Origin: JBLNDJ01 sp050261515
Lineage (GTDB): Bacteria > Acidobacteriota > Terriglobia > Bryobacterales > Bryobacteraceae
DNA: 64,000 nucleotides
Direction of reading: 5' to 3'
Assembly: GCA_050261515.1 (NCBI GenBank)
Contig: JBLNDJ010000040.1
Coordinates: 67,456-131,455 of the forward strand
Shown here: positions 1-8,688 of the stretch, piece by piece
How the letters are laid out: each line of letters opens with the position of its first letter
Numbering within the stretch: position 1 is the stretch's first letter
Program-made: the position numbers and the translations under genes
The notes under the pieces: model-generated
What the model was told of the DNA's origin: nothing
What the model saw: only the letters and a program-made list of their open reading frames with translations
Databases searched by the model: none

Positions 1-1
1 C

Positions 2-940
2 GTCATCCTGCGGCACGGAACCAACCAGGTTTCGAAGGCCAATCTCGTGCAACTGCCCGCGCAGCTCGCCGGGTCGATGATCGGAGGCAGCACCATGGGC
101 CAGTTGGTCAACCTCGGGCTCGGCCTCGGCCTCAACGGCCTGTTCCTGAAGTTCTCGCGCACGGACGAGACGCAGGCCGACGCGCTCGGCGCCAGGATCA
201 TGAACGAGGCCGGGTACAACCCCATCGAGATGGCGAATATGTTCGAGAAGCTCCAGTCGCTCGGCGGGCAGGGCGGACCCGAGTTTCTCAGCGACCACCC
301 GAATCCCGGCAATCGCGTCAAGGCCGTGGAGGCGGAAATTCAGGCCCTGCCGCGCCGCACCTATGACGCCGACACCGGCACCTTCCAGCAGCAGAAGCAG
401 CTCGTCGCACAGCTTCCGGAAGCGCCCAAGCGCCAGAAGCCCGTCGTCTCCACCGACGGCGCCTCGAGCGGCTACAAGCGCGTTCAGACCCAAAACTACA
501 GCCTCGAATACCCGCAAGACTGGCAGGGCTACGGCGACCAGAACTCCTCGGCCCTCACCATCGCGCCGCAGAAGGGCATCGTCCAGGGCCAGAACGGCCA
601 GACCGCCGTCGGCGCCGGCATCATGATCAGCTATTTCTTCCCGGACAGCGGGTCCAAACTCCAGAAGGCGACCGAGGACCTCATCCATCACCTGCAAAGC
701 CAAAATCCGAGCATGCAGGTGGCGCAAAGCACGCGCAAAGTGAAGGTCGCCGGCGCTCAGGCCTTGCAGACCGGTTTCACCAGCCAGTCGCCGTTCGGGG
801 GAAACGAAAACGACATACTTGTGACCGTCGAGCGCCCCGAAGGCCTCTTCTACGTGGTCTTCGTCGGTCCCGAGCAGAGCTGGAGCCAGCTCCAGCCGGT
901 CTTCGACCACGTGCTGAACTCGATTCAATTCAGCAAATAA
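2..940 (+). CDS. M48-family metalloprotease, C-terminal part (5' end outside window)
   Basis: The frame is open from base 2 and begins inside the protein, so this is the C-terminal ~312 residues only; the GTG at 47 is internal. The first residues read VILRHGTNQVSKAN, which resembles the segment just after the zinc site of M48 (Ste24/HtpX/BepA-like) peptidases. A later stretch (DETQADALGARIMNEAGYNP) carries the E-x-x-A-D-x-x-A signature that supplies the third zinc ligand. The HExxH motif itself must lie before the window. After residue ~140 there is an extra C-terminal domain (YSLEYPQDW onward, ending VLNSIQFSK), seen in many acidobacterial M48 proteins but of unknown role. Likely role: envelope protein quality control. 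Confidence 0.85.
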   Translation, partial: VILRHGTNQVSKANLVQLPAQLAGSMIGGSTMGQLVNLGLGLGLNGLFLKFSRTDETQADALGARIMNEAGYNPIEMANMFEKLQSLGGQGGPEFLSDHPNPGNRVKAVEAEIQALPRRTYDADTGTFQQQKQLVAQLPEAPKRQKPVVSTDGASSGYKRVQTQNYSLEYPQDWQGYGDQNSSALTIAPQKGIVQGQNGQTAVGAGIMISYFFPDSGSKLQKATEDLIHHLQSQNPSMQVAQSTRKVKVAGAQALQTGFTSQSPFGGNENDILVTVERPEGLFYVVFVGPEQSWSQLQPVFDHVLNSIQFSK

Positions 941-1149
941 TACCGCGGCGTCTTCAATTCGGCACATCCGGGCCGCTCAGGCGTAACCTACGGCGAGCAA
1001 GGGGGTTGCAGAGGTGAAACGCTGATTTGGGCCTTTCGATACGCTTCCCCGTAGCCGCGCTATCCCGAATTGCGGAATCTTCGCAGTCTCACTGGTTTGT
1101 AAGTGTAAAGAAAAGAAGATAGTATGACGATTGGGCGGTGATCCGGTTG

Positions 1150-1165
1150 TGGCAGTCGAGTTGCT
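1150..1165 (+). promoter_or_regulatory. Candidate sigma-54 (-24/-12) promoter of the kinase-regulator operon
   Basis: TGGCAGTCGAGTTGCT matches the sigma-54 layout: a TGGCA block, then TTGC plus a weak base, with the GG and GC doublets correctly spaced in a 16-base element. Two positions of the -24 block (CG in the consensus) are replaced by GT. Initiation would fall near 1176, about 40 nt before the ATG at 1218. The operon encodes an NtrC-type sigma-54 activator, so autoregulation is plausible but inferred. Confidence 0.5.
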
Positions 1166-1217
1166 AACGAAGGCGAGGGACAAGTCTGTTGCTGTTCGTG
1201 TGGGCGGGCACTCTCGG

Positions 1218-4097
1218 ATGAGAGAACTCAAATTCAAGTTCTCCGGCGCGCTACTGATGATCCTGACAGTGGCGGCGGCGATTTCCGCCTACATCAATTT
1301 CCAGCAGCAGGGCAAATTCCGGCTTCCTGACGACGGCGTGACCTGGATCGATGCGCCGGGCGGGGTCAAAGCCGCCCATGTGGTCGCCGGCGGGCCCGCC
1401 GACCGGGTCGGAATCCGCCGCGGCGATTTCGTCGAGAAGATCGCGGGGGCCGAGATCCGCCAGGCTACTGACGTCAGCCGGGTGCTGGTGCGCGTCGGGG
1501 CCTACTACCAGGCCCAGTACACGCTCAAGCGGCACGGCATCGAGTTCGCCCCCACGCTCGTGGTCGGCACCGCGCTTCAGAACTACGCAGCCCGCTACTG
1601 GCAGTACCTCGTGGGGCTGGTCTACCTGGGGGTCGGGCTGTTTGTCTTTTTCCGGCGCGGCAACGCGCCCCGCTCGCTGCATTTCTACGTCCTGTGCCTG
1701 GTTTCGTTCATTTTTTCGTCGTTCCACAGCACCGGCAAGCTGAACACCTTCGACGAGGCCATGTACTACGGCAACATCGTCGCGGGGCTGTTCGCGCCGA
1801 CGATTTTCCTGCACTTCTGCCTCGCGTTTCCGGAGCGGCGCGGCTGGTTCGGGCGCTCGAGCCGGGTCGTCTTGGTCTATCTGCCGGCCATTTTCCTGAC
1901 AGCGGTTTTCGTGGCGGTCTCTTCGGGCGTGGTCCGCGCCTCTATTTCTCCGATCGAGCTGAACTGGTTCCTCGACCGCGTCTGGACCGTGTTCATCACG
2001 GGAACCTACCTGTTCGGCGGCTGGGTGCTCCACGGCACGTTCCGACGGATTCAGGACCCGGTCGTGCGCCAGCAGGTGAAATGGCTCCGCAACGGCGCGG
2101 TGCTCGGCGCGGCTCCGTTCGCCGTGTTCTACGCCATTCCCTACGGGCTGCTCGGAATGGTTCCGAGTCTCTACATGCAGGCCGCGGTGCTGTCTCTGGT
2201 CCTGATCCCGGTGACGTGGGCGTATGCCATCGTGCGCTACCGCCTGATGGATGTGGATATCATCTTCCAGCAGGGCTACGTTTACACGCTCGCGACGATG
2301 TGCGTCCTGGGCGTGTTCTACGCCCTGATCTTCTGGGTCGGCCGGGTGACCGACATCGGCCCCACGGCGGCGGGCGTTCTGATCCTGATCGCCGCTTTCC
2401 TGTTCCAGCCCATCCGCAAGTGGATCCAGGACGCGCTCGACCGGCACATTTTCTACAAGGGCAAGTACGATTACCGCCTCACTCTGATCGAGTTCGCGCG
2501 AGAGCTGAGTTCGGAAACGGACCTGGACGCAATGCTGCGCTCGGCCTCGGACCGGCTGAAACGGACGCTCGCGATCGATCGCGTGGCGTTTTTCCTGTGG
2601 TGCGACGAGGACGGCCGGTTCCGGCTGCGCAACGCGGAGCTGGGCCGCTACGACCGCCGCGAGTACGACATGTCGTTCCTGACCACGGAGCCGGACAAGC
2701 CCTACCTGTTCTTCGAGCAGACCAAGCACCAGTTCGACGTAGTGTCGAAGACCTGGCCCGCTTCCGTGAAGAGCGCGATCGCCGAGCTGGATCTCACGTA
2801 CTACCTGCCGTGCTCGGTGCGCGGCCGGACGATCGCCTATATCGGCGTCAGCCGCACGGATCGCGGCGACTTCCTGACCAGTGAGGACCTGGAGCTGCTT
2901 GCCACGGTGTCCGGCTACGTCGGCATCGCGATCGAAAACGCGCGGCTCTACCGCTCGCTCGCCCGCAAGATGGAAGAGTACGAGCGGCTGAAGGAGTACA
3001 GCGAGAACATCGTCGAGTCGATCAACGTCGGGATCCTGGCGGCCGACCTCGAAGACCGGGTGGAGAGCTGGAACACGCGGATGGAGCAGCTCACCGGCAT
3101 CTCGCGAGACCAGGCCGTGGGGCGCCAGCTCGGGGACCTGCTGCCGAAGGAACTCGTCGAGCAGTTCTCGGGCGGCGGCGAGGGCGGAATCCACCACATC
3201 TACCGGTTCCCGCTCAGGGCCGCGGCGGACACGAACGTCATCCAGATGCCGGTCAATGGCACGAACGGCCATCCGGAGGCGGAAGCCCCGCGCGAGACCA
3301 TCCTGAACGTCGCCGTCGCTCCGCTCGTTTCGAAGGACCTCGAGCAGATCGGCCGGCTCATCATCTTCGACGACATCACCGAGCGCGACGAGCTCGAACG
3401 GCGGCTCGTCCAAGCCGACAAACTGACCTCGGTCGGGTTGCTGGCGGCCGGCGTCGCCCACGAGGTCAACACGCCGCTGGCGGTGATTTCGACCTACGCC
3501 CAGATGCTCGCCAAGCAGGTCTCCGGAGACGACCAGAAATCCCGCCTGCTCGAAAAGATCGCGAAACAGACCTTCCGGGCCAGCGAGATCGTCAATTCGC
3601 TGCTCAATTTCTCGCGCACCTCTCCGGCCGCCTTCGACGATGTGAACCTGAACCGCGTGATCCAGGAGAGCCTGGTTCTGATCGAGCACCAGATGCAGAA
3701 GGCCGGAATTCGCGTCGAGCTCGATCTCGAAGACGGCCTCCCGGAGGTCAAGGGGAACGCGGGCAAGTTGCAACAGGTCTTCCTGAACCTGTTCCTCAAC
3801 GCGCGGGACGCGATGGGCGCTGACGGCACTCTCACGGTCCGGACCAGGCGGCAGGGCGAAGCCATTGCGATCGACGTTCTCGACACGGGGCAGGGGATCG
3901 ACCCCGGCAATCTCAACCGCATCTTCGATCCTTTCTTCACCACGAAGGTTGCCCGCAAGGGGACCGGACTGGGGCTATCGGTGAGCTACGGCATCGTCCG
4001 TGAGCATGGCGGTATCATCGAAGTCGATAGCCAGCCCGGCGAAGGAACCCGGTTCCATCTGGAGTTTCCACTTGCGAGGAAAGCAGTACATGCCTGA
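1218..4097 (+). CDS. Membrane sensor histidine kinase (PDZ, multi-TM, GAF, PAS, HisKA, HATPase)
   Basis: A 959-residue two-component kinase. Order: TM helix (~10-30), periplasmic PDZ domain (~35-115, with VAGGPADRVGIRRGD), a cluster of about eight TM helices (~125-400), GAF (~430-590), PAS (~605-720), HisKA with the phospho-acceptor His about residue 748 (GVAHEVNTPL), then an HATPase domain with N box (NLFLNARDAM), G1 (DTGQGID) and G2 (GTGLGLSVSYG). The ATG at 1218 is chosen over an upstream TTG at 1131 because it precedes the first hydrophobic segment and lies below the candidate sigma-54 promoter. Its stop overlaps the next ATG by 8 nt, so the pair is translationally coupled. The periplasmic PDZ suggests sensing of a C-terminal peptide or misfolded envelope protein; this is inference. 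Confidence 0.93.
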   Translation: MRELKFKFSGALLMILTVAAAISAYINFQQQGKFRLPDDGVTWIDAPGGVKAAHVVAGGPADRVGIRRGDFVEKIAGAEIRQATDVSRVLVRVGAYYQAQYTLKRHGIEFAPTLVVGTALQNYAARYWQYLVGLVYLGVGLFVFFRRGNAPRSLHFYVLCLVSFIFSSFHSTGKLNTFDEAMYYGNIVAGLFAPTIFLHFCLAFPERRGWFGRSSRVVLVYLPAIFLTAVFVAVSSGVVRASISPIELNWFLDRVWTVFITGTYLFGGWVLHGTFRRIQDPVVRQQVKWLRNGAVLGAAPFAVFYAIPYGLLGMVPSLYMQAAVLSLVLIPVTWAYAIVRYRLMDVDIIFQQGYVYTLATMCVLGVFYALIFWVGRVTDIGPTAAGVLILIAAFLFQPIRKWIQDALDRHIFYKGKYDYRLTLIEFARELSSETDLDAMLRSASDRLKRTLAIDRVAFFLWCDEDGRFRLRNAELGRYDRREYDMSFLTTEPDKPYLFFEQTKHQFDVVSKTWPASVKSAIAELDLTYYLPCSVRGRTIAYIGVSRTDRGDFLTSEDLELLATVSGYVGIAIENARLYRSLARKMEEYERLKEYSENIVESINVGILAADLEDRVESWNTRMEQLTGISRDQAVGRQLGDLLPKELVEQFSGGGEGGIHHIYRFPLRAAADTNVIQMPVNGTNGHPEAEAPRETILNVAVAPLVSKDLEQIGRLIIFDDITERDELERRLVQADKLTSVGLLAAGVAHEVNTPLAVISTYAQMLAKQVSGDDQKSRLLEKIAKQTFRASEIVNSLLNFSRTSPAAFDDVNLNRVIQESLVLIEHQMQKAGIRVELDLEDGLPEVKGNAGKLQQVFLNLFLNARDAMGADGTLTVRTRRQGEAIAIDVLDTGQGIDPGNLNRIFDPFFTTKVARKGTGLGLSVSYGIVREHGGIIEVDSQPGEGTRFHLEFPLARKAVHA

Positions 4098-5556
4098 GAG
4101 CGATCTCACCGATCAGTTGCCAAAAGGAAAAATCCTGGTAGTAGACGACGAGGAGGACATCCGCGAGAGCCTCGAAACCCTTCTGAGCATGGAGGGGTAC
4201 ATGGTCGAACTGGCGGTCAACGGCGGCGACGGTCTCAAAAAGCTCGAAGCCCGCGACTACGACCTGGTCCTGCTCGACCTCATGATGCCGGACCGTTCCG
4301 GCATGGACGTGCTGCACGAGCTGCGCGAACGCGACCGCGACACGCCGGTGTTCCTCATCACGGCCTACGGCTCGACGCAGGTGGCCGTCGATGCGCTCAA
4401 ATCGGGCGCCAACGATTACTTCCAGAAGCCCTGGGACAACGAGAAGCTGCTGATCGAGGTCGAGGGGATCATCGCCAAGCGGCGCCTGGAGCGCGAGAAC
4501 ACGCAGCTCAAGCGGGCCCTCAAGCAGCGCTACAGCTTCCCCAACATCGTCGGCAAGAGCGAGCGCATGGTGCGGATTCTGGACCTGGTGAGCCAGGTAG
4601 CTCCCAGCCGCTCGACCATCCTGATCACGGGCGAGACCGGCACGGGGAAGGAGCTGATCGCCAAAGCCATCCACGCCAACTCGCAGCGCGCCGAGAACAT
4701 GTTCATTCCGGTCAACAGCGGGTCGTTGCCGCCGGAATTGCTCGAATCGACCCTGTTTGGGCACGTAAAAGGGTCGTTTACGGGTGCATTTTCGACGCGA
4801 AAGGGCTATTTCGAGATCGCCAACCGCGGCACGATCTTCTTCGACGAGATCGGCACGATCAGCATGGAGACGCAGGCCAAGCTGCTGCGGGTGATCCAGG
4901 AAAAGGAGTTCATGCCGCTCGGCTCGAGCGACGTCGTGCGGGTGGACGTCCGGATCCTGGCGGCGACCAACGCCGACCTCAAGAAGCTGGTCGAGGAAGG
5001 CAGATTCCGCGAGGACCTGTACTACCGCCTGAACGTCATCAACATCGCGCTGCCGCCCCTGCGCGATCGCAAGGAAGACATTCCGCTGCTGATCGAGCAC
5101 TTTTTTGCGAAGTATTGCCAGGAAAACGAGAAGTTTCTGGACGCGAACGGCCGCTCGACGCTGCGTTTCGAGCCCGACGCGCTCCAGGTCCTGATGGACC
5201 ACAACTGGCCGGGCAACGTCCGCGAGCTGGAAAACGCGGTCGAGCGCGCGGTGGTGCTGGCCGGCCAGCCGGTGGTCACCGTAGACGTGCTGCCCGAGCA
5301 GCTCCTGCATGCGGGCGGCATGCGAATACGCCGCGACGAAAGCGGGCGCCTCGCGCCGGACGCGTCACTGTTCGAGATTGTGGCCGATTACGAGCGCCAC
5401 GTGATCCTCGAGCGGCTGGAAATGTCGAACTGGAGCCAGACCGAGGCGGCCGAGAGCCTCCACGTCCCCCTATCCACCCTAAACCAGAAGATCAAACGCC
5501 TGAATATCGAGGTGCGGCGTAAGTCTGAGCTGGCAAAGGCCGAGAAGACACCCTAG
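4090..5556 (+). CDS. NtrC-family sigma-54-dependent response regulator
   Basis: A 488-residue activator with three domains. The receiver (~12-125) has the acidic pair (VVDDEED), phospho-acceptor Asp in LVLLDLMMPD, T in TAYGS and K in QKPW. The AAA+ domain (~150-390) has Walker A GETGTGKE, the sigma-54 contact loop as GSFTGA (Ser replacing the usual Ala) and Walker B FFDEIG. A Fis-type helix-turn-helix (~445-475; WSQTEAAESLHVPLSTL) follows. The ATG at 4090 is used because it starts the receiver domain directly and overlaps the end of the kinase gene; an upstream in-frame GTG at 4000 lies deep inside the kinase gene. It is the cognate partner of the preceding kinase. Targets are unknown; its own operon is a candidate. 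Confidence 0.95.
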   Translation: MPESDLTDQLPKGKILVVDDEEDIRESLETLLSMEGYMVELAVNGGDGLKKLEARDYDLVLLDLMMPDRSGMDVLHELRERDRDTPVFLITAYGSTQVAVDALKSGANDYFQKPWDNEKLLIEVEGIIAKRRLERENTQLKRALKQRYSFPNIVGKSERMVRILDLVSQVAPSRSTILITGETGTGKELIAKAIHANSQRAENMFIPVNSGSLPPELLESTLFGHVKGSFTGAFSTRKGYFEIANRGTIFFDEIGTISMETQAKLLRVIQEKEFMPLGSSDVVRVDVRILAATNADLKKLVEEGRFREDLYYRLNVINIALPPLRDRKEDIPLLIEHFFAKYCQENEKFLDANGRSTLRFEPDALQVLMDHNWPGNVRELENAVERAVVLAGQPVVTVDVLPEQLLHAGGMRIRRDESGRLAPDASLFEIVADYERHVILERLEMSNWSQTEAAESLHVPLSTLNQKIKRLNIEVRRKSELAKAEKTP

Positions 5557-5605
5557 CGGTTGGCGCGCCGGGGCGGGGCACGCACACTCCCCCAGGTTGC
5601 GGGCC

Positions 5606-5634
5606 TTGACGTGGGGAGTACAAGCTGTTAGAGT
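5606..5634 (+). promoter_or_regulatory. Sigma-70-type promoter upstream of the M23 peptidase
   Basis: TTGACG at 5606-5611, a 17-nt spacer and TAGAGT at 5629-5634. It fits a housekeeping promoter for the gene starting at 5757, leaving a 5' leader of about 115 nt. Confidence 0.5.
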
Positions 5635-5756
5635 CCTAAGTCAGCTACGTAGCTCTTTAATACTATAAGGCCCAGCGTTGTGTTGTCCGATCTATGGCTG
5701 GGAGTTTTGCGGGTGGAGTCAAACGTATTCGGCCCGCACCGAAAAAGTCCAACTCC

Positions 5757-6638
5757 ATGAAGCAATCGTATTTCATCGTTGTATTGGCCCACTCGCTGCA
5801 TGGCAGACTCCGGCGGATTCATGTGCCGCTGCGGGTGATCTATGCGGTGATGGTGCTTGCCCTGATCGGATGCTTCTCCGTGTTGGGGTTCGTCTCCAGC
5901 TATGTCCGGATGGCGTGGAAGGTAGCCAATTACAACGCTTTACGTCAGGAGATCGCGGCGCTGCGGTCGCGTTACGACAAGCTCCAGAAAGTCGCTAACG
6001 AGAAAAACGACCAGCTGGCCCAGTTGCAGTTGTTCGCGAGCGAAGTCTCGATGGCTTACGGGCTGAAGCAGAAGCTCGAGGGCCCGGCCGATATTTCCGA
6101 AGAAGGCCGCCTGCTGCCCACGGTCCCGGAGTCGCTCGCCGAGTACGATCTTCTCCGCACCGCAAACCTCTCCAGTTACTACCATCGCTATCCGCGTTCC
6201 TGGCAGACCAATGTCCGGCCGAGCATCTGGCCTGTGGACGGGCGGCTGCAAAGCTACTTCGGCAAGCGTATGGACCCGTTCTCGGGCGAAGGCGCGCTGC
6301 ACCGCGGCGTGGACATCACGGCGCCCTGGGGGACGCCGGTGCGGGCGGCAGCCGATGGCGTGGTGCTTTACGCGATGGTCATGAACGGCTACGGGAAAAT
6401 CGTCATCATCGACCACGGCAACGGGTTTCAGACGTACTACGCGCACCTGTCGCGCTTCTCGGTGGTGGCAGGGCAGGAAATCCGGCAGGGCGAGCTGATC
6501 GGAGCGGTTGGAGCGACGGGCCGGGTGACGGCGCCGCACCTGCATTACGAAGTCCGCCGGTACGGCAGCCCGCAGAACCCTTATCACTTCCTGAACCAGA
6601 CGCGCGTGGCACAGGTCCGCCGCGAATTCCCCTTCTGA
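5757..6638 (+). CDS. Membrane-anchored M23 (LytM/NlpD-type) peptidase
   Basis: A 293-residue envelope protein: a TM helix (~27-50), a coiled coil (~58-100, ALRQEIAALRSRYDKLQKV) and a C-terminal M23 zinc peptidase domain (~175-280). The zinc-site residues are present: H and D in LHRGVDI, and the HLH motif in APHLHYEVRR. A complete site argues for an active peptidoglycan endopeptidase rather than a degenerate amidase activator. The ATG at 5757 is preferred to an upstream in-frame start at 5694 because the helix then has a normal short N-terminal flank. A sigma-70-like promoter lies upstream. Inferred role: cell-wall remodelling at the inner membrane surface. Confidence 0.9.
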   Translation: MKQSYFIVVLAHSLHGRLRRIHVPLRVIYAVMVLALIGCFSVLGFVSSYVRMAWKVANYNALRQEIAALRSRYDKLQKVANEKNDQLAQLQLFASEVSMAYGLKQKLEGPADISEEGRLLPTVPESLAEYDLLRTANLSSYYHRYPRSWQTNVRPSIWPVDGRLQSYFGKRMDPFSGEGALHRGVDITAPWGTPVRAAADGVVLYAMVMNGYGKIVIIDHGNGFQTYYAHLSRFSVVAGQEIRQGELIGAVGATGRVTAPHLHYEVRRYGSPQNPYHFLNQTRVAQVRREFPF

Positions 6639-6654
6639 GGGAGGACGTGCGCTC

Positions 6655-7602
6655 ATGAAGCGCAGCGAGTTCATTACGCGGCTCGCGGGAGGCGCGTTTG
6701 CCGCTCCTGCCGCCGCGGGCATGACCGATGAGGGGCCGTTCCTCAAATCCGACGTCTTCGTCGAATGGCGCAAAACGGGCAGGCCGCACGCGGGGAAGGT
6801 GCTCGCCGCGATCCAGCCGCACGCAGACGACCTGCCGATTTATGCGGGCGGGCTGATCGCGAAGCTGATCGACGAGGGGTATACCGGGTACCTGATCCGG
6901 ACCACCAACGACGATCACACGGGCCCCGGGACGGTCGGCGAAGGCGTGCTCGCCAACGAACGCGACAACTACGCCGTCGCCAAGGCATTCGGGCTGAAGA
7001 AGGTCTACGACCTTTACTACCGCAACCACATGCTCGACTCGGTGCCCCCGGTCGAGCTTCGGATGCGGCTGATTTTCCTGTTCCGGCTGCTCAAAGTGGA
7101 CACCGTGATCTGCTACGATCCCTGGGGCCACTACGAGGAGAACCCGGACCACTCGGCCACGGCGCGCGCCGTCGAGGCGGCGTGCTGGATGGCCGGCTCG
7201 GGCAAGGATTTTCCGGAGCAATTCGACGCGGGCCTGAAGCCGCAGCTCATCAAAGACAAGTACTACTTCTCGCGCGGCCCGCAGTACGTCAACCGCGTGG
7301 TGGACATCGGCGATTTCATGGAGCAGAAGATCGCGGTCAACCTGCTCAACGTGGCGCAAGGCCCGGCGGGGCAGAACGGCGCGCAGTTGCGGCGGCGGCT
7401 GCGCGAGCAGGGGCTGGCGCTGCCGCTGCTCGGCAGCGACGACGCGACGGCGAACCGCGAGTACGTCCGCGAATTCGTGCTGCACCAGGATTCCGAGATC
7501 GGGGAGAAGTTCGGCCTGCGCTACGCGGAGGCCTATCACTACATAGGCCCCGAGCCGGCGCGGGTCGAGGAGTACGTCCGGAAAAATGCCGTGAAAATCT
7601 GA
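6655..7602 (+). CDS. PIG-L/LmbE-family deacetylase, probably exported
   Basis: A 315-residue protein preceded by a GGGAGG ribosome-binding site 11 nt upstream. The N-terminus (KRSEFITRLAGGAFAAPAAAG) looks like a signal sequence. The family zinc/catalytic motif appears as PHADDLP (usual form HPDDE) near residue 58, and a second metal-binding region is seen in NPDHSATARA near 165. PIG-L enzymes remove N-acetyl groups from N-acetylglucosamine conjugates; the substrate here is unknown. It lies 16 nt after the M23 peptidase gene, suggesting co-transcription and a cell-envelope sugar role. Confidence 0.85.
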   Translation: MKRSEFITRLAGGAFAAPAAAGMTDEGPFLKSDVFVEWRKTGRPHAGKVLAAIQPHADDLPIYAGGLIAKLIDEGYTGYLIRTTNDDHTGPGTVGEGVLANERDNYAVAKAFGLKKVYDLYYRNHMLDSVPPVELRMRLIFLFRLLKVDTVICYDPWGHYEENPDHSATARAVEAACWMAGSGKDFPEQFDAGLKPQLIKDKYYFSRGPQYVNRVVDIGDFMEQKIAVNLLNVAQGPAGQNGAQLRRRLREQGLALPLLGSDDATANREYVREFVLHQDSEIGEKFGLRYAEAYHYIGPEPARVEEYVRKNAVKI

Positions 7603-7635
7603 GAGGGGCGCGCGCCCGATGCTACGCTGGTTTTG

Positions 7636-8670
7636 ATGCGTGGCGAGGGCTGGACGCGGCGGAATTTCCTTTCTTCGATGGCCGTGGCCGCTGCGGCTGA
7701 GAGATTCCGGTATGACGATCCTTCTACCGAACTTTCGATCCTGCGGCTGACGTCTCCGGAGCATTCGAGCTGGCTGCCGGCTCCGGAGAACCGGGCGATT
7801 TCGCGGCGGCGGGCATTCCTGGTGTTTTCGAGCGACCGCTCGGGGTCACCGCAGGCCTACCAGATGTTCCTTTCGAGCGGGGAGTTCCGGCAGCTCAGCC
7901 GGGCGCGAGACCTCGATTCCTCATCCGTCACGCTGGCGGCCGACGACCGCAGCGTGTTCTACATGGACGGGCCGGCGCTGGTGCAGCTTTCGCTCCAGTC
8001 GCTGAAGGAGCGTGAAGTGTACCGGGTCCGGGAGGGGTGGAGCCGCGCTCCGGGGTTCAGCGTGTCGCCCGACGGCTCGACGGCCGCGCTGGTCGAGACG
8101 AACTCGGCGGTGTGGCAGATACGGACGGTACCGCTGGGCGGAAAGGCGGCCGGGGCGGCGACGACCGCGGGCGAGTTCAGGACGGCCGTGACGCACCCCA
8201 TGCTGCGGCCGGGCCGCGGGGAAGTGCTGTATCGCGAGGCCGGAGGAGGGCTCGGGCTGGCGGGGCGCGAGCTTCCGCTGGCTGAGCGTCCGGGGGGGCC
8301 GGTTTACTGGTCCCCGGATGGCGCGAACGTGATGTACCTCGGCGGGAGCGCGATCCGCGAGTATACGCTCGAGACGGGCGCCGAGCGCCTGGTAGCGAAG
8401 ACGAGCCAGTTCGCTTCCTTCTCTCCGAATGGAGACGGGTCGGTGTTTGTCGGCGCGAGCGCGAGCAAGGCGTCTCCTTACGTCCTGCTGCTGCTGCGTG
8501 TGACGCGGCGCGAGATGGCGTTGTGCGAGCACCGCGCGAGCGATGCGGCGCGCGTCGCTCCGGTGTTTTCTCCCGACAGCCAGCGGGTCTATTTCGTCAG
8601 CGACAGGCACGGCAAGCCGGCGATTTACACGGTGTCGGTCGAGCGGCTGGTGGCAAAGACCGGCGGTTGA
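7636..8670 (+). CDS. Exported WD40/TolB-like beta-propeller protein
   Basis: A 344-residue protein with a twin-arginine-like start (TRRNFLSS then a short hydrophobic stretch AVAAAA), suggesting Tat export. The rest contains repeated propeller-type motifs such as FLVFSSDRSG, VYWSPDG, FASFSPNG and VYFVSDRHGKP, typical of PD40/TolB-like blades. It has no recognisable catalytic residues, so it may be a scaffold or ligand-binding protein. ATG 7636 is taken because the adjacent in-frame TTG at 7633 adds only one residue. It follows the PIG-L gene by 33 nt and precedes the efflux adaptor by 18 nt. Confidence 0.75.
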   Translation: MRGEGWTRRNFLSSMAVAAAAERFRYDDPSTELSILRLTSPEHSSWLPAPENRAISRRRAFLVFSSDRSGSPQAYQMFLSSGEFRQLSRARDLDSSSVTLAADDRSVFYMDGPALVQLSLQSLKEREVYRVREGWSRAPGFSVSPDGSTAALVETNSAVWQIRTVPLGGKAAGAATTAGEFRTAVTHPMLRPGRGEVLYREAGGGLGLAGRELPLAERPGGPVYWSPDGANVMYLGGSAIREYTLETGAERLVAKTSQFASFSPNGDGSVFVGASASKASPYVLLLLRVTRREMALCEHRASDAARVAPVFSPDSQRVYFVSDRHGKPAIYTVSVERLVAKTGG

Positions 8671-8688
8671 CAGTAAACTTGTAACTCC

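Noticed and set aside
1251..3773. Very long open frame on the minus strand opposite the histidine kinase (and similar ones opposite other large genes, e.g. 43274-46237, 49918-52080, 60625-62727)
   Set aside because: They lie antisense to well-recognised protein families, have Arg/His-rich composition typical of reverse-strand GC-rich reading, and have no recognisable domain.
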